From positions 6,086,891-6,150,890 of the forward strand of contig OY744461.1 in assembly GCA_963556145.1 (NCBI GenBank): 64,000 nt of DNA. Reading direction: 5' to 3'. This document shows, piece after piece, positions 1-10,945 of this stretch. The notes below the pieces were generated by a model. That model ran no database searches and was not told where the DNA came from. It saw nothing but the letters and a program-made list of their open reading frames with translations. Both the position numbers and the translations under genes were made by a program. Source of the stretch: Hygrocybe punicea (taxonomy: Eukaryota > Basidiomycota > Agaricomycetes > Agaricales > Hygrophoraceae). Position 1 is the stretch's first letter. Every line of letters starts with the position of its first letter.

Positions 1-284
1 CACAGATTCTTACCCCCCTTCCCAGTTCCCTCTCTGTACAACAAAAGATCCTGAGCGAATCATATCTTGCCTTCACGAAATTCACCCATCATATACTCCC
101 CCAAGTTCACCACTACACCCTTTGGTCCTGATCACCGCCCTGTCCTCGATTCAATCCCTTGCACCCACATTTGACTGCACACCTTCGCCAGCGCCTGTAG
201 AACCACCTTTCCACCAAGATATTCTGAGACTGCTCCATGAACCTAAACAACTCATTGTGTGTTCAGTTTTAATGGATTCCTTAA
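1..284. other. left flank, no gene recognised
   Basis: This stretch lies outside the terminal repeat of the large element. I see no open reading frame with a recognisable domain, no repeat and no RNA gene. Confidence 0.4.
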
Positions 285-740
285 GTGGCTGACCCTACAA
301 TATTGGAAAAGTATCACCCAAATGTTCCACCTCATCCTATTAAGGAAATTGACGAAGAAACATGCCGTGTCATGAACATCCGAGATGTCTTCGTTATAGA
401 AGAAACTCTGGCCCACATGCATCATAGAGAGATCCTCCAGCAATTACGAGCCAGTCGCCGACAACTCTCAAGTCTTAATAAGGCCATCGCATCCGCCCAT
501 CGAGAAGCTACCCGTGTCCGGGATTACCATTACCAGCATGGGCTGACATTACACTTTTGTGCCGTCTCAACCCGCCACCGCCACGCATTCATGAATACAC
601 CATTTTATAAGATGACAGCACCATATGTCGCCACCTTTCAGAAAACAATTGCCGGCGAACAGCTTCATCCAATACCGCCTGCAGTTGCAAGTGTTTTTGC
701 CATGTGTGATCACTCGGAAAGGCAGGAGCCGTCGGAGTAG
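285..740 (+). CDS. unrecognised ORF left of the large element (probably one exon)
   Basis: This is an open frame of about 150 codons. The codon at 285 is GTG directly after an in-frame TAA, so a eukaryotic start there is unlikely. The first ATG is at 372, or the segment is an internal exon. The product is mixed helical with a basic central part (repeated Arg and His) and no motif I recognise. It ends with TAG at 738-740, and a donor-like GTAAGT follows at about 770. It lies just outside the left terminal repeat at 836, so it may belong to the sequence into which the element inserted. Confidence 0.3.
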   Translation: MADPTILEKYHPNVPPHPIKEIDEETCRVMNIRDVFVIEETLAHMHHREILQQLRASRRQLSSLNKAIASAHREATRVRDYHYQHGLTLHFCAVSTRHRHAFMNTPFYKMTAPYVATFQKTIAGEQLHPIPPAVASVFAMCDHSERQEPSE

Positions 741-835
741 CACAAGATGATGCCATGATCTACTACTGTAAGTATACCCAACGCTGAAGCTATTCCTAAT
801 CTCCTAATCATTCACACCTTGCATCGGATTTTCAA

Positions 836-1010
836 CCAGTAACATTGGGGGAGCCCATGGGCTAAACCCCCAATCCCAGTGGATGGGCTGAGATGGGCCG
901 AGATATTATCCAGACCTATAGGATTGGATGGGCCGAGATGAGCCGAGATATTTCTGTCCCTTGGTATTGAATGGGCCCATAAAGTTAGAAATAAGGATTG
1001 CCCACTAGAA
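836..1010 (+). repeat. left terminal inverted repeat, outer part
   Basis: This is the non-tandem outer part of the terminal repeat. It aligns base by base with the reverse complement of 47119-46945, at roughly 80-85% identity by eye. The first 13 bases CCAGTAACATTGG are identical in both. It already contains diverged GATGGGCYGAGATGGG blocks, which lead into the tandem array. Confidence 0.8.
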
Positions 1011-1560
1011 TTGAATGGGCCGAGATGGGGTCAGATATTTATTTCCCACTGGCATGGGATGGGCCGAGATGGGTTCAGATATTTGTTCCCCACTGGCATG
1101 GGATGGGCCGAGATGGGGTGGGATATTTATTTCCCACTGGCATTGGATGGGCCGAGATGGGGTGGGATATTTATTCCCCAATTGCATTGGATGGGCCAAG
1201 AGATTTATTCCCCAATAACATTGGACGGGCCGAGATGGGGTGGGATATTTAATTCCCACTTGAATTGGAAGGGCCGAGAGGGGGTTGGATATTTATTACC
1301 CAATGGCATTGGATGGGCCCAGCTGGGTGTAATATTTATTCCCCACTTGTATTTGATCCCACCCATCTTCTTATCCAACCCATCTCGGACAAGCGGGCTA
1401 TTTATGACACACTACGACAACATCGGCAGGATATTAGGTTCCCATTTCCATTGGATTGGCTGACATGGGGGCACCAATCACGTTAGCCCGTCTACCATGG
1501 GTTGGATATTTATTGCCCAACAATATCGGATGTGCCTCATTGGACATGATATTCATATGC
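1011..1560 (+). repeat. ~44-bp tandem array inside the left terminal repeat
   Basis: The core unit is GATGGGCCGAGATGGGGT, followed by GGGATATTTATTCCCCA and CTGGCATTG. GGGCC cores recur near 1018, 1062, 1106, 1150, 1194, 1229, 1273 and 1317, so the spacing is mostly 44 bp with one 35-bp unit. The last copies (to about 1560) are degenerate. The same unit occurs in the opposite orientation at 46.3-47.0 kb. Short open frames across it are repeat artefacts. By analogy with other DNA transposons the units may be subterminal transposase-binding sites, but that is inference. Confidence 0.85.
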
Positions 1561-1612
1561 AATGAGCATTAAATAAAACCAATATTTGACTCCGAAAGAA
1601 ATTTGCCTGTTA

Positions 1613-4600
1613 CTATTCAACGACATCCACTGGAAAACCTTTCTTCGCCGCTTCTGCAAATCTTTTCCACATTAGAACTTGCTTCTCAGCATATGCGTGA
1701 TGTCCCCTTCCCTGCCTTGAAGACTGCAGTGCTTGTCTCGCTCTTTCCTATACCATCTTATGGTAAACTCCATCTCTGCCAACACCATTGTTTCCTCTTC
1801 CCCTGCTCTCTCTGCTCTAGCCTTCGCTCTCAACCAGTTCACTCTGTAAACTACTGCAACTTCAATGGTATATTGTGGTAGACCTCATTTGAAAACTCAC
1901 ATTCTGACATCCAGTTGTCCTCCTGTTCCTTGTTCTGGTCACCCATTCTCCAAAACCATGCCAATGCATCACTCTTTTGCCCAAATCTGTTTTCTTCCAC
2001 AACATCTCCACTAAGCTTCAAATCATCTCTACGAATTTCTTGGTAATGTGCCAATGTTTCATTGTCCACACCCAGGTTTACCAATGCCCTACAAGCTTGA
2101 CCATAAGACCTCACACATTCACGCAAAGCCACATCTGCATGACGAATGGCTCCCCAAGTCCGTGTCTTGGCCTTTTGTCCTTTGGCCTTCCTAATCCTTG
2201 TTCGATAAAGCAATGCTTTATGTCCCAGAGCGAAACATATTTTCTCCAGGGACTCGTTAGCTTGTCCTTTTCGAAGCTCCATTTCTTGTGAAGCCATTTC
2301 AATCCATCCCACCCTTTTACATACCTCCTTTCCTATTTTAGAAGGCAAACTGATACGAGCATTTTCTGCTAGGATAGGATCACAATCTTCTTCATAATCT
2401 GTTCCTTCCTCATCTGATGCAGAATCTTGTGAATCATCGGACATGCCAACATCATCCGGGGATGTTTTATCCTTTTCCTCCCAATCCTCTTCCTCCACAT
2501 CATGCCCATTGAGTAGAAAGGTTGTCTTCCTCTGGAAGGCATCAATCCTGCTTTGTAACCGTTTTCGTCGATCCATAATCTTGTTTTGTTCCACTATGGA
2601 AACGGCTTTTTTAAGCTTTCGCATATCATGAGTGAGATTGTCTCTGAAATTCAGAATTGTGAACAGGAAAGTGATGATATAATGTGAGGAACATACTGAG
2701 CTTGTTCAATATTTAGCCCGGACACTAACCAGGCCACTGCATTGGAATCTCCTGCTTCCCCCTTGGCGTTCCTCCCCAATTTCAGACGTATTTCTGCCAT
2801 AGTTGGTGCTACGAACTGTTCATTCATCACTACTATGGGGAGGAAATATCACTGACCTTGCTTCAAAGCAACTTGATAAATTTTCAGTGCATCCCCACGC
2901 TGTGATTCAGTGAAAGTTTGGCTTTCACTCCAGTGTTTCACCAATGCAGGATCCAATGAACTTGACAAATCTTGATATGCCTCCTTGCTTTCTCGTTTGA
3001 CCCTGATGGCTGTTTTATGTTTTGCTATCAACATTTTTACTGTTCAGAGGATGAGTATCAAACCAGGAAAAAGATGATGGTTGTTGCATACTCATTCCAA
3101 CTAACTTTTTCCAGTTTGAATGTCTCATCATGTCATCCAAAATCTCCCGCCGGTGAGCCTTGGTCATGTACTTTGTGATGCGTGAGATCAACTCGATGAT
3201 TGCCCACAGAGTTTCCATCTGTTCTCCATCCAGCTGCCCAGCACCACGAATAAAGTTGGGTGAGAATTTTGGAAAGCAGTCGTCCTTGTGAGCATTTAAA
3301 TGGAATTTTCTGATACCAAAGATCAATTCCATGGTAGGTGCATCCAAAAAACTACTCTGCTTCACACGTCTACCAAAATTCACTGCCCACTCACATATCA
3401 CATCATAGAACAAGAGAGCTTGCCGCATGCCTTCGGTGTTGTACTTGAGGGCTTCACATATTGAGTAGTCTATGTTCATTTGCCTGACGAGGATTTCAGG
3501 TCACGTCAAGGACATTCTGACCTGACCTCGTTACCTTTCACCCTTCTGAAAATCCACCATGCTGTGCGGAACGAAGCATCCATGCCTCGCACAGGCACAG
3601 GCACCAACCCCTGTGGATTCCAGGTTCTTATTGTTTGCATTGCTCTGGGTGACTGCTCTGTGCTTGGAACATGATGATTTCTAATGCAAGTTTGAGTTTG
3701 GAACCTAAGACCACAACAAATGAATTTTGCACCTGTTTGACCTCCACGGCTTCCTTGATGTGCTCTTCATAGGAAGCTCTTTGCACAAAATACCCAGTTC
3801 CATTCGTAAGCTCCACATCATCGCCGGGATTCCTCATGTGCATGTGTTCCGCAGTAAAATTTCCATCCACCACGAGGCTTCTCCGAAACAACCACCTGTG
3901 AAAATGTTACTTTCAATAAACATTGGCAGGTCCATTTTACTAATGGATTAGGCAATTCCTTCCAGTTATCAGGGAGGTTGATGCCTGGCTGTGGGCATGC
4001 TGGGCAGAAGAAAGCGAGGTCGCCATTGCCTGGTTCTTTGTCAGTGTCGTGGCCATAACCAAACCATTTCCGAACTTTGATGTCACGCCATTGCCGTGAG
4101 ACCCTCATGAGCTCTCTATAGCGGTCCTATTTGACAGGTCCATTCCACCATCACCATCCATAAATACAGCCTTTAAGATGGAGACTCACCGATACGGTGT
4201 CAGGAAAGGCATTATTTGTAAGCCGGCGCAGTTTTGAGTAGAAATTGTTGGCAGAAGTCTTACATTCAACCTGATCGACATGAAAGTAATCCAGGACTTG
4301 AAAGGTAAATGCCGAGCGAGGATGTTTGAATGTTGCCGGAAAGAGACCGGTCTTGAACAATTGCCATTGTGGCTCGTCTTTTGACCCACAATGACACCAT
4401 CGAACACGGTGCCGGTGGATTCCGGAAATATCAACCATAACCAGCACACTGTCATCCGAGTTGTTATCATCATCTTCCTGGTTCAAGTCAACCAGCAGCT
4501 GATCATTCTCGATCTGTGACATCGAAGATGAGCCTTCCCCAACATCCTCCCAGACATCTCAAACAGAATTGGAGGGACATGGATCACCGCCATGCCCAAG

Positions 4601-5173
4601 ATGCAAGCAGAATCCTATGTCATGTAATGAGGATGGGGTGAAGCAGCTTCCATTCCATGATTCGAGTTTGTGGAATGGAGTCCCCTGGTGGGAGATTCGA
4701 CAACATTCTTTACAGAATAATGGACAACCGAGACAGCTCAAGCAGCGAATGGGGCCACCTTGCTTCTTGCAGATATGACAGGTGGCAGGAATAGGTGGAG
4801 CTTCCATGCTCAACATCTCCCTCAGATATTCGTTGCGGAGTGGAATCCACTCCCTGAGGTAACAATTTTGGGTCTGCCAATAATTCAGAGTGACTACAAA
4901 GCAGGTAAAGGAATAGCTGACATTGCCTTTCGCCGTCTTGCGCTTTGGAGGTTGCGGTATACCTGAGTCGGGAGGCACATCTGGGGACATGCTTTGCTGA
5001 CGGTTTGAATCCACAGGTGACTTTTTTAAACTGGATTTCTGTGGACTTTTGGGAAGCTCGCCTGCGACTGGTTTAGATACCCATTTTGTGCGATTTTTCA
5101 TCTTTTTCTCAACAAAGATGACTTCTTGAGCTGTCCTCTTCTTCCCATGTTTCTCTTTGGACAATTTGGGCAT
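1613..5173 (-). CDS. KDZ (Kyakuja-Dileera-Zisupton) transposase with N-terminal CxC2 cysteine cluster
   Basis: This multi-exon gene starts at ATG 5173. A basic, disordered N-terminus is followed by a cysteine cluster (CHICKKQGG, CLSCLGC, FCKECC, then HQGTPFHKLESW and GHGGDPCP). Next comes the CxC2 domain (4513-4190: DISGIHRHRVRWCHC, GLFPATFKHPRSAFTFQVLD, KTSANNFYSKLRRLTN). The KDZ catalytic core follows, with VVDGNFTAEHMHMRNP (about 3890-3840), NLESTGVGACACARHGCF (about 3600), the YDVICEW segment, FHLNAHKDDCFPKFSPNFI and GAGQLDGEQMETLW (3390-3200). The C-terminal helical region runs to about 1613. Inferred introns include 4874-4921, 4514-4564, 4127-4189 and a ~50-nt intron near 3480-3530. The splice near 3,900 is unresolved. 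The last ~50 codons need one frame change near 1,710, so the extreme C-terminus may be damaged. The protein should mobilise the surrounding element by an RNase H-fold transposase reaction. Confidence 0.88.
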
Positions 5174-5225
5174 TGTTGCAAGGTGGTTGATGTTAAATTG
5201 GTTGATGTTTACAATTAGTTGATGT

Positions 5226-5290
5226 TGATGTTACAGGTGACACGTGATGTCACATCATGGCTCTAAAACACACATGTCACGTGCTCCCGT
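5226..5290. promoter_or_regulatory. E-box-rich promoter of the KDZ transposase gene
   Basis: CACGTGATGTCACATC (5241-5256) and CACATGTCACGTG (5271-5283) sit 70-110 bp upstream of the transposase ATG. They contain two CACGTG palindromes and two TCACAT/ATGTCAC half sites. Similar clusters occur upstream of other genes in the element. Binding by a bHLH-type factor is inference from the CACGTG core. Confidence 0.5.
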
Positions 5291-5701
5291 CAACTCTTCT
5301 GCAGGTCTTATGGTTCGCAGCCATGCCTGACAATACTGACAACCACCTTGTTTTCTCATACTTGCGCAGATCAGTGTTACCCCGCCAGTATGGTCAACCA
5401 GAATACCAGTCCCCACCTGCACTGGTTTGCACCAACCTTTGGAACGACGTTATGTTATCCACCTTTGACCCCCTGGCATATACCAGGCGCAGTGCTTTTG
5501 CAGCATGCAAGCCTGAACTTGAGACAACTGTGATCAGACCTCCCTTTCGATGCCTAGATATGCAATTGAGATGCTCTCATTCCTGTTACTGCAACTCAAG
5601 TTGGACAATCTGAACTATAACCTGCTGATAGGCTGATGGCAATGTTATAGAAGTAATATTTCGTAAGTTCAGGACAAGGGTACATATTTTATGAATGATG
5701 T
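5291..5701. other. intergenic between transposase and TET/JBP genes
   Basis: No convincing gene is seen. A 118-codon plus-strand frame starting at 5257 has no recognisable motif. It overlaps the promoter motifs and I do not accept it as a gene. The TET/JBP gene on the minus strand ends at 5702. Confidence 0.4.
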
Positions 5702-7081
5702 TTACGCTGCTACATGTGCCACCTTTTTAATACCCAATTCACGACATTTCACCTCTGGAATGATGGTACAAAATTCTTTCTGCTTAGACCACCCTGACAA
5801 TTCTACATTTAGACGCTCCAAGACTTTCTTCCTGAGGAAATGAGCATAGCAAACTCGATCCCCACCACTCCAGTCCATGACTTCGTGTCTGATGCTGTTG
5901 CCACATAGATAGGAAGACGCCAGTTCCGGGCCCGTAATCGAGCTGCAGTCCAAGGTCAGGCATATCAAGAGTGCAATCATGATAGTCTCTGATACCCAGG
6001 AGGAAGTCATACCAAGGTGGCATACCATTCCCATCACGATGTGCCAATGTCTTCCGGTTGATGATAACCGCGATCCCAGTGAAATGGGATGTCCAGGATC
6101 CTGCAACTTTAGCCGTCAGGTTGGCCGACCTAAGCTTGTCCAAAGCTTTGCTGCCGATTTGTTGCAGTGATGGATGAACCATAAAGAAGACCCGATTGAT
6201 GAATGATTCTACATCAGCTATTGAAGACATCCAATCTCCAGTACCCTGCTTAAGATGGTTTGCAGAAGGCTTCAAAGGGTCACTTGGTCTCTAAAATATG
6301 AATGAGCCTAGCAACCGGAATGTTGGTGGATTTCGGAACTCACAGTATGAGCCTGTGCGAACCACCCTGCCGAATACTCATCACTTCCCGGCAGTAGATT
6401 CTGATCCACAGAATCAAAACGAAAATGTTTTGGGTTGACTCGCCAATTGACCTTCCTGCTTGTTTGTTTACGATGAATCTTTTTTGAGCCGATGACTTGT
6501 ATGCTTTCACTGCCATTCAGCATAACATCCTAATTTGTCTCTACTATTGAATTAATCCTCCCAGATCATCACACGACTTACAGCTTGCTGGGCTGATATC
6601 AACCCTGGAAGATACCAGATTATTATTCATCCACACATGTCCACCACTGTTGTGGGTCTATTCACCCTGCCGAGTTGGGGATTCGCGAACTTGCGCTGTA
6701 ATTGGGCAATTGAGGCCGGGGTACCCAGGCCTTTTTTGACGCGGGTGGCGTAATCCTCGAGGTCCCACTGAATATAAACTACAATGGAGAAACAATTAGA
6801 TTGGGCCATTGGAATCATCATGACTTACTCGGATTCAGCAGAGCTTCTGTGACGATCCGGGCAGCTCTTAGGTCATCTAATCGTTCACCTGCACCCAACT
6901 GGGCACGGGTGACCAAAAGAAAACGTCGTCGCAATTGGCATGCATTACATTCAGATTGGATGCCAATGGATAAATTTAATAAATACCTTTTGCACAGACT
7001 TGGTGAACCTTGCTTGCCAATGCGCCGCCGCGATTTTTGTGAGTTGTCGCGCTTTGAGCCCAAAGGTTTTGATGAGACCAT
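5702..7081 (-). CDS. TET/JBP-family 2-oxoglutarate/Fe(II) dioxygenase, frameshifted
   Basis: The gene starts at ATG 7081 with a basic N-terminus. Exons follow around 7081-6830, 6775-6630, 6500-6345 and 6290-5702. The catalytic double-stranded beta-helix core is in the last exon. It has the iron ligand motif HRD with following GNGMPPWYDFLLG (about 6065-6020), then LQLDYGPGTGVFLS, then after a frame change the distal histidine in SIRHEVMDW and the arginine of GGDRVCYAHF, which would bind 2-oxoglutarate. Members of this family oxidise 5-methylcytosine in DNA, and fungal copies are often linked to KDZ transposons. One extra base near 5904-5909 puts HxD and the distal His in different frames. No intron fits there, so this copy is probably inactive unless it is a sequencing error. 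It is directly behind the transposase on the same strand. Confidence 0.8.
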
Positions 7082-7220
7082 CTCGTGTTGCGGCAAAAAA
7101 GTCCTATACGACGATACACGTCACACAATGATACACGTCAATAGAAACAAACAATGCGATCAGCACGAGATCATATGTCAAGAACGCGGTCACATGCAAG
7201 CAAACAAGATCACATGCTGT
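7082..7220. promoter_or_regulatory. promoter region of the TET/JBP gene with TCACATG sites
   Basis: GTCACATGC (7189-7197) and ATCACATGC (7209-7217) lie about 110-135 bp upstream of the ATG. Two ACACGTCA motifs (about 7117 and 7133) are nearer. They resemble the sites in front of the transposase, JmjC and 35-kb genes. Confidence 0.4.
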
Positions 7221-7462
7221 GGTTGATTGCCATAAAAGGTACGCATGTCATCTTTCGCGACCTGATGCTTATCAGCCATCATCAACCATCATCACTGGGA
7301 TGTTTTGACATGAATCGCGACATGCCAAAAGACCTCAGTGAATGGTTGAACTTGGTTACAATTTCATAAGCCGATAAGTCTTCCATTCTGCATATATCTT
7401 TTGCATTACTTACTTCCGCAATTTCTAGCTGCTCGCCAACAAGCCTGCTTTTACAGCACCAT
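7221..7462. other. non-coding, nothing recognised
   Basis: No gene or repeat is visible. The stretch leads into the 50-bp tandem repeat. Confidence 0.4.
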
Positions 7463-7670
7463 CATTGGGTACTGGGGGCTTCATTGGTGTCTGCCAGCAT
7501 CCTACACGGCACCATTGGGTACTAGGGGCTTCATCGGTGTCTGCCGTCATCCTGCGCGGCATCATTGGGTACTGGGGGCTTTATCGGTGTCTGCCAGCAT
7601 CCTGCGCGGCATCATTGGGTACTGGGGGCTTCATCCGCGTTTGCCAGCATCCTGCGCGGCAACATAGTTT
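7463..7670 (+). repeat. 50-bp tandem repeat, four units
   Basis: Units begin CATTGGGTACTGGGGGCTTC at 7463, 7513, 7563 and 7613, a regular period of 50 bp. Divergence is low (for example ACTAGGGG in unit 2). Two overlapping short open frames (88 and 75 codons) are products of the repeat and are not called as genes. Confidence 0.85.
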
Positions 7671-9230
7671 GGCAGAGGTCGCAAAATTGTAAGTTATGCT
7701 TAAAACTCCTTTTCACCCTAAAGATTTAGCTTCAGATTGACTTCGATTGGCTCTTGCAGTCCCTTTCCTAGCCATTTCCCTCAAATTCAATGCCCAGCTG
7801 GTTGTGCTCGTAAGCGGCTCGAATTAGGGCGTGAATTTTCAACTTATCAGTTGCTTTGATCTTGTAGAGCCCCATTGTTTCAATTTTGGCTTTTGGTTTA
7901 TCTGCTAAGCAAATTTCTTCTCTTTGCCAGTTAAGTGGATGCTTATTATCGCATCTTTGTTTTTTCCAGAGAGCTTGAATTTGCTGTGAAGTAGGGGCCC
8001 CTACAACGCAGCAACATTCGGACTCTCTTCCAGGTCATCCAAATTAACGACGCTGAATCAAGATCGACGACAAACAGCTATTGGTTGGTTGGGGCGGGCC
8101 CGCAGTTGAGGACTTCTTTAATTTACTTTATCTTGGAAATAATAAATGAAATAATTTTAATTTGGTATGATTACATAATTGGATAAGTCAACCTTTAGAA
8201 CAATCGCTGGATGAGGGGATTCCCGGCTCCCCTATGCTTACATAAGCGATCGATCTTTATATTAGTTCTAATGATTAGCATGTCCATTACACCGCGAAAA
8301 AAAACTATCAATATGAACATGCCGATAAATATTTGGAGGAAAAGCAGATGAATGAAGCATTTAAATGTTAGATAAAGGTCCTAATTTGTTATATCTAAGT
8401 AGTTCTTAGCCTCTGGAAGAGAGACTATGGAAATATTGAGACTTACCTCAAGTATTCAAAACACCCCTCCTTGCATGGTAAACATGCAAAGTGGTGACAT
8501 GATATCCTTCTCTTGTGTAGAGCCGGACTGTCGTATGTAGCGGTTCGGTCTGGCGCGTCCCGCCGTAATGCGCCGGACCACTATGAGCAAGTTAACAAGC
8601 ACGAAAAAACAGTCATCAAGTCATGGTGCATTACTGGATTTCCGCCCATTCAACCCCAGACACGCCCCATCTCTGGCGGACCGCGGCAGCCTGCACATCG
8701 TGGATGGCCCTCCGTTTAACGTGGGGTTTGTTGGCGTAAACTCTGATGTCGCGGAAATATACATGGGGATGTCTGGCCATAACTATTGTTTGGGTTGGGG
8801 TTAAAATGTCATGGCCGACTAATCAGCCGTGACATGGTCACATAGCTGCTTGCCTAAGCGTGAAGTCCGTGAAGACATAAATACAACAGAGAAAGTAGAT
8901 ATTCTGACTAGACAAAATTGTTAGAAAAGATTCCTACCACCAAAAAGGAGTGGTGCATGGGAAATAAATTCAGTTGCAGGTGAGATTTAGCCAATGAAGA
9001 ACGACAATTGAAGTCCATGCCATTGGAGACCGGAGAGGGTTTAAAATGTTGCCTAAAGATGAGAAGGTAGGAGGAGACAACAAGATTGGAGGGTTAGCTG
9101 AGACAAAATGCAGGGAGGATTGGGCATGGCACCACAGGATGGAAGAGGTTCCAAATTAAATAGCAAGGCTTTAGATTGGAGAACAAGATGTGTTTCTGGA
9201 CAACAAGTGGAAAATTGGATGATCGAATTG
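7671..9230. other. 1.5 kb without a recognisable gene
   Basis: No supported coding region is seen. A short GC-rich segment at 8513-8800 holds a hairpin (8547-8556 pairs with 8570-8579, 13-nt loop). CCGTGACATGGTCACAT at 8827-8843 belongs to the shared GTGAC/TCACATG motif set. The rest is AT-rich and featureless to my reading. Confidence 0.4.
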
Positions 9231-10010
9231 CCTAATTTGGTTACAGTTGCCAAATATGGAAACAGCTTCCAAAATGTTCTTGCTGTTCTAGAGAGCCACA
9301 GAATGGCTATCAGACCATTGCAACAGTCCCAGAACTGAATGTCAACTGGTAGTAGGATGTGAGCAACTTGGGGTATTTTTGGTGCAAATATATAGAGCGA
9401 TATTCATGTTTTGTTGACACCCCTCCACCAAAATAGGACCCTGAAACTTCTTTATCTCTCTTACTCCAGCAATAAAATGGCAAAAAAATCCACACTGGCA
9501 GCTTTGGACAGTTATGATGCATTGCAATGCATTCTTCATGTGTGCCTTGAGTTTACAAGCTGACCTGGTTACAGTTTGGCCATGGATGCCAAAGTATCAA
9601 AAGTCCAACAAACGTGATGATCATGCAAATTCCAGGTCATGTTACCTGCCAATTCATCATTCGATGTATATAACTTCATATGTCATAAACCTCCAGGCAC
9701 ACATGAACAGGGCATTCCAATGCATCACACCTTTCCAAAGCTGCTACCTCAGATTTTTTTGCCATTTTATTTTCGGTGTAAGAGAGATATATAAGTTTCA
9801 GGGTCCTATTTTGGCGGAGGGGTGTCAACAAAACATGAATATCGCTCCATATATTTGCACCAAAAATACCCCAAGTTGCTCACATCCTACTACCAGTTGA
9901 CATTCAGTTCTGGGACTGTTGCAATGGTCCGATAGCCATTCTGTGGCTCTCTAGAACAGCAAGAACATTTTGGAAGCTGTTTCCATATTTGGCAACTGTA
10001 ACCAAATAGG
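9231..10010. repeat. foldback (MITE-like) inverted repeat
   Basis: The left arm (about 9231-9545) starts CCTAATTTGGTTACAG. The right arm (about 9700-10010) is its near-perfect reverse complement, ending CTGTAACCAAATAGG. The arms are about 310 bp with a spacer of about 150 bp. Neither arm has a credible gene. I could not define a target-site duplication. It is probably a non-autonomous DNA element or a snapback duplication inside the larger element. Confidence 0.75.
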
Positions 10011-10205
10011 GTAATGGTCAATAACCTCGTCACGGCCGATTTGTCGGGCGTGACAACTCACAAAGCATGTGACCTTGTCCTCAGGTTCGTCACAGGTTTC
10101 TCATCAACCAAACATCATTCTTTCACATGTCTCCCCTCCCTGTCAAGCATTACCATTTGGGCGTAGGAACACCGATTTTAGTCAAGTAGGGGGTTTTGAC
10201 CTATG
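10011..10205. other. intergenic with shared GTGAC motifs
   Basis: CGTCACGGCCGAT (10029-10041) and CATGTGACC (10066-10074) occur here. The first is the reverse complement of ATCGGCCGTGACG, and very similar blocks are at 8821 and 16609. No coding region is seen. Confidence 0.35.
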
Positions 10206-10692
10206 AATGGCTGTCATCCAGGTAAATTGTAAATTATTCATTACATGGTCCCTGGCTGACCATAATAGATGTCTCCTAAACTTTGAGACTGACAAGTTGT
10301 CTCTGGAACTGAGAATTGAATGTGAGGTTTTGTCATGGAGGGTAAGTCCTGCTGCTATATAACAGGATATCATGCGAAAAGTTGATATCATGCAGTATAC
10401 TGATCCTGCACTGGATAGCCTAAGACGAGTCATCATTCAATTAGATGTAGACATTGCGAAACCTTGTGAATGGCAACTTGAGTATGCAAGGCTGAAGGGA
10501 GGCAAATCGAGTTAGTGCAGGTGAACTTATCCTATGCAGGAAACTGAGAGAACTTCTAGCAGAGATTTTGAACACCACCGTGTCATTTTCATTTGACTTT
10601 GAACACCGAGAGTGGTCTCATGATGAATATGCTGCATTGGTGGAATCATTGTCTGATGCATTTGCTCCTAGCCAGTCTAAAAGGCTAAAGTA
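10206..10692 (+). pseudogene. unrecognised coding remnant upstream of the JmjC gene
   Basis: Three exon-like blocks read on the plus strand. The first is 10206-10341, ending before a possible donor GTAAGTCC. The second is 10368-10520 (starts DIMRKVDIMQYTD) and ends in TAG. The third runs 10540-10692 (KLRELLAEILNTT... DEYAALVESLSDAF), followed by GTAAGTTG. The blocks look like coding sequence in composition, but the TAG breaks the run and I recognise no domain. It could be an upstream exon set of the next gene or a decayed separate gene. Confidence 0.3.
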
Positions 10693-10865
10693 AGTTGTCA
10701 AATTTTCTTCCCTCCGTTTCATCTGTCAATCTATAATGTATCAACAAATAAATAGTGCACAGGAAACCACTCGGGCATGGAATATCTGCACATTCCAAGC
10801 TCTAGTAGACAAATAGTTTATTTAATAGTTTAATAGCGATGCTGCCATTTCCAAATTTGGTTTTC

Positions 10866-10903
10866 CATGTGACAACATGTGACAACACGTGATGTCACGA
10901 CGC
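10866..10903. promoter_or_regulatory. CATGTGAC/CACGTGATGTCACG cluster before the JmjC gene
   Basis: CATGTGACAACATGTGAC and then CACGTGATGTCACG lie about 45-80 bp upstream of ATG 10946. The second block is almost identical to the block 5241-5254 in front of the transposase. Confidence 0.5.
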
Positions 10904-10945
10904 ATCAATTCAACATTTTAACCACTAATATTTTCTGTTCAAACA

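Noticed and set aside
998..1486. Several open frames of 67-150 codons across the left 44-bp array
   Set aside because: They exist in both strands because the repeat unit lacks stops; their starts are not ATG in most cases and the peptides are the repeat itself.
7463..7670. CRISPR-like array
   Set aside because: The 50-bp units are contiguous with no variable spacers and the sequence is eukaryotic; it is a minisatellite.
8513..8804. Two short frames in a GC-rich patch
   Set aside because: No motif, overlapping frames and a strong hairpin at 8547-8579 argue against coding; nothing else identifies it.
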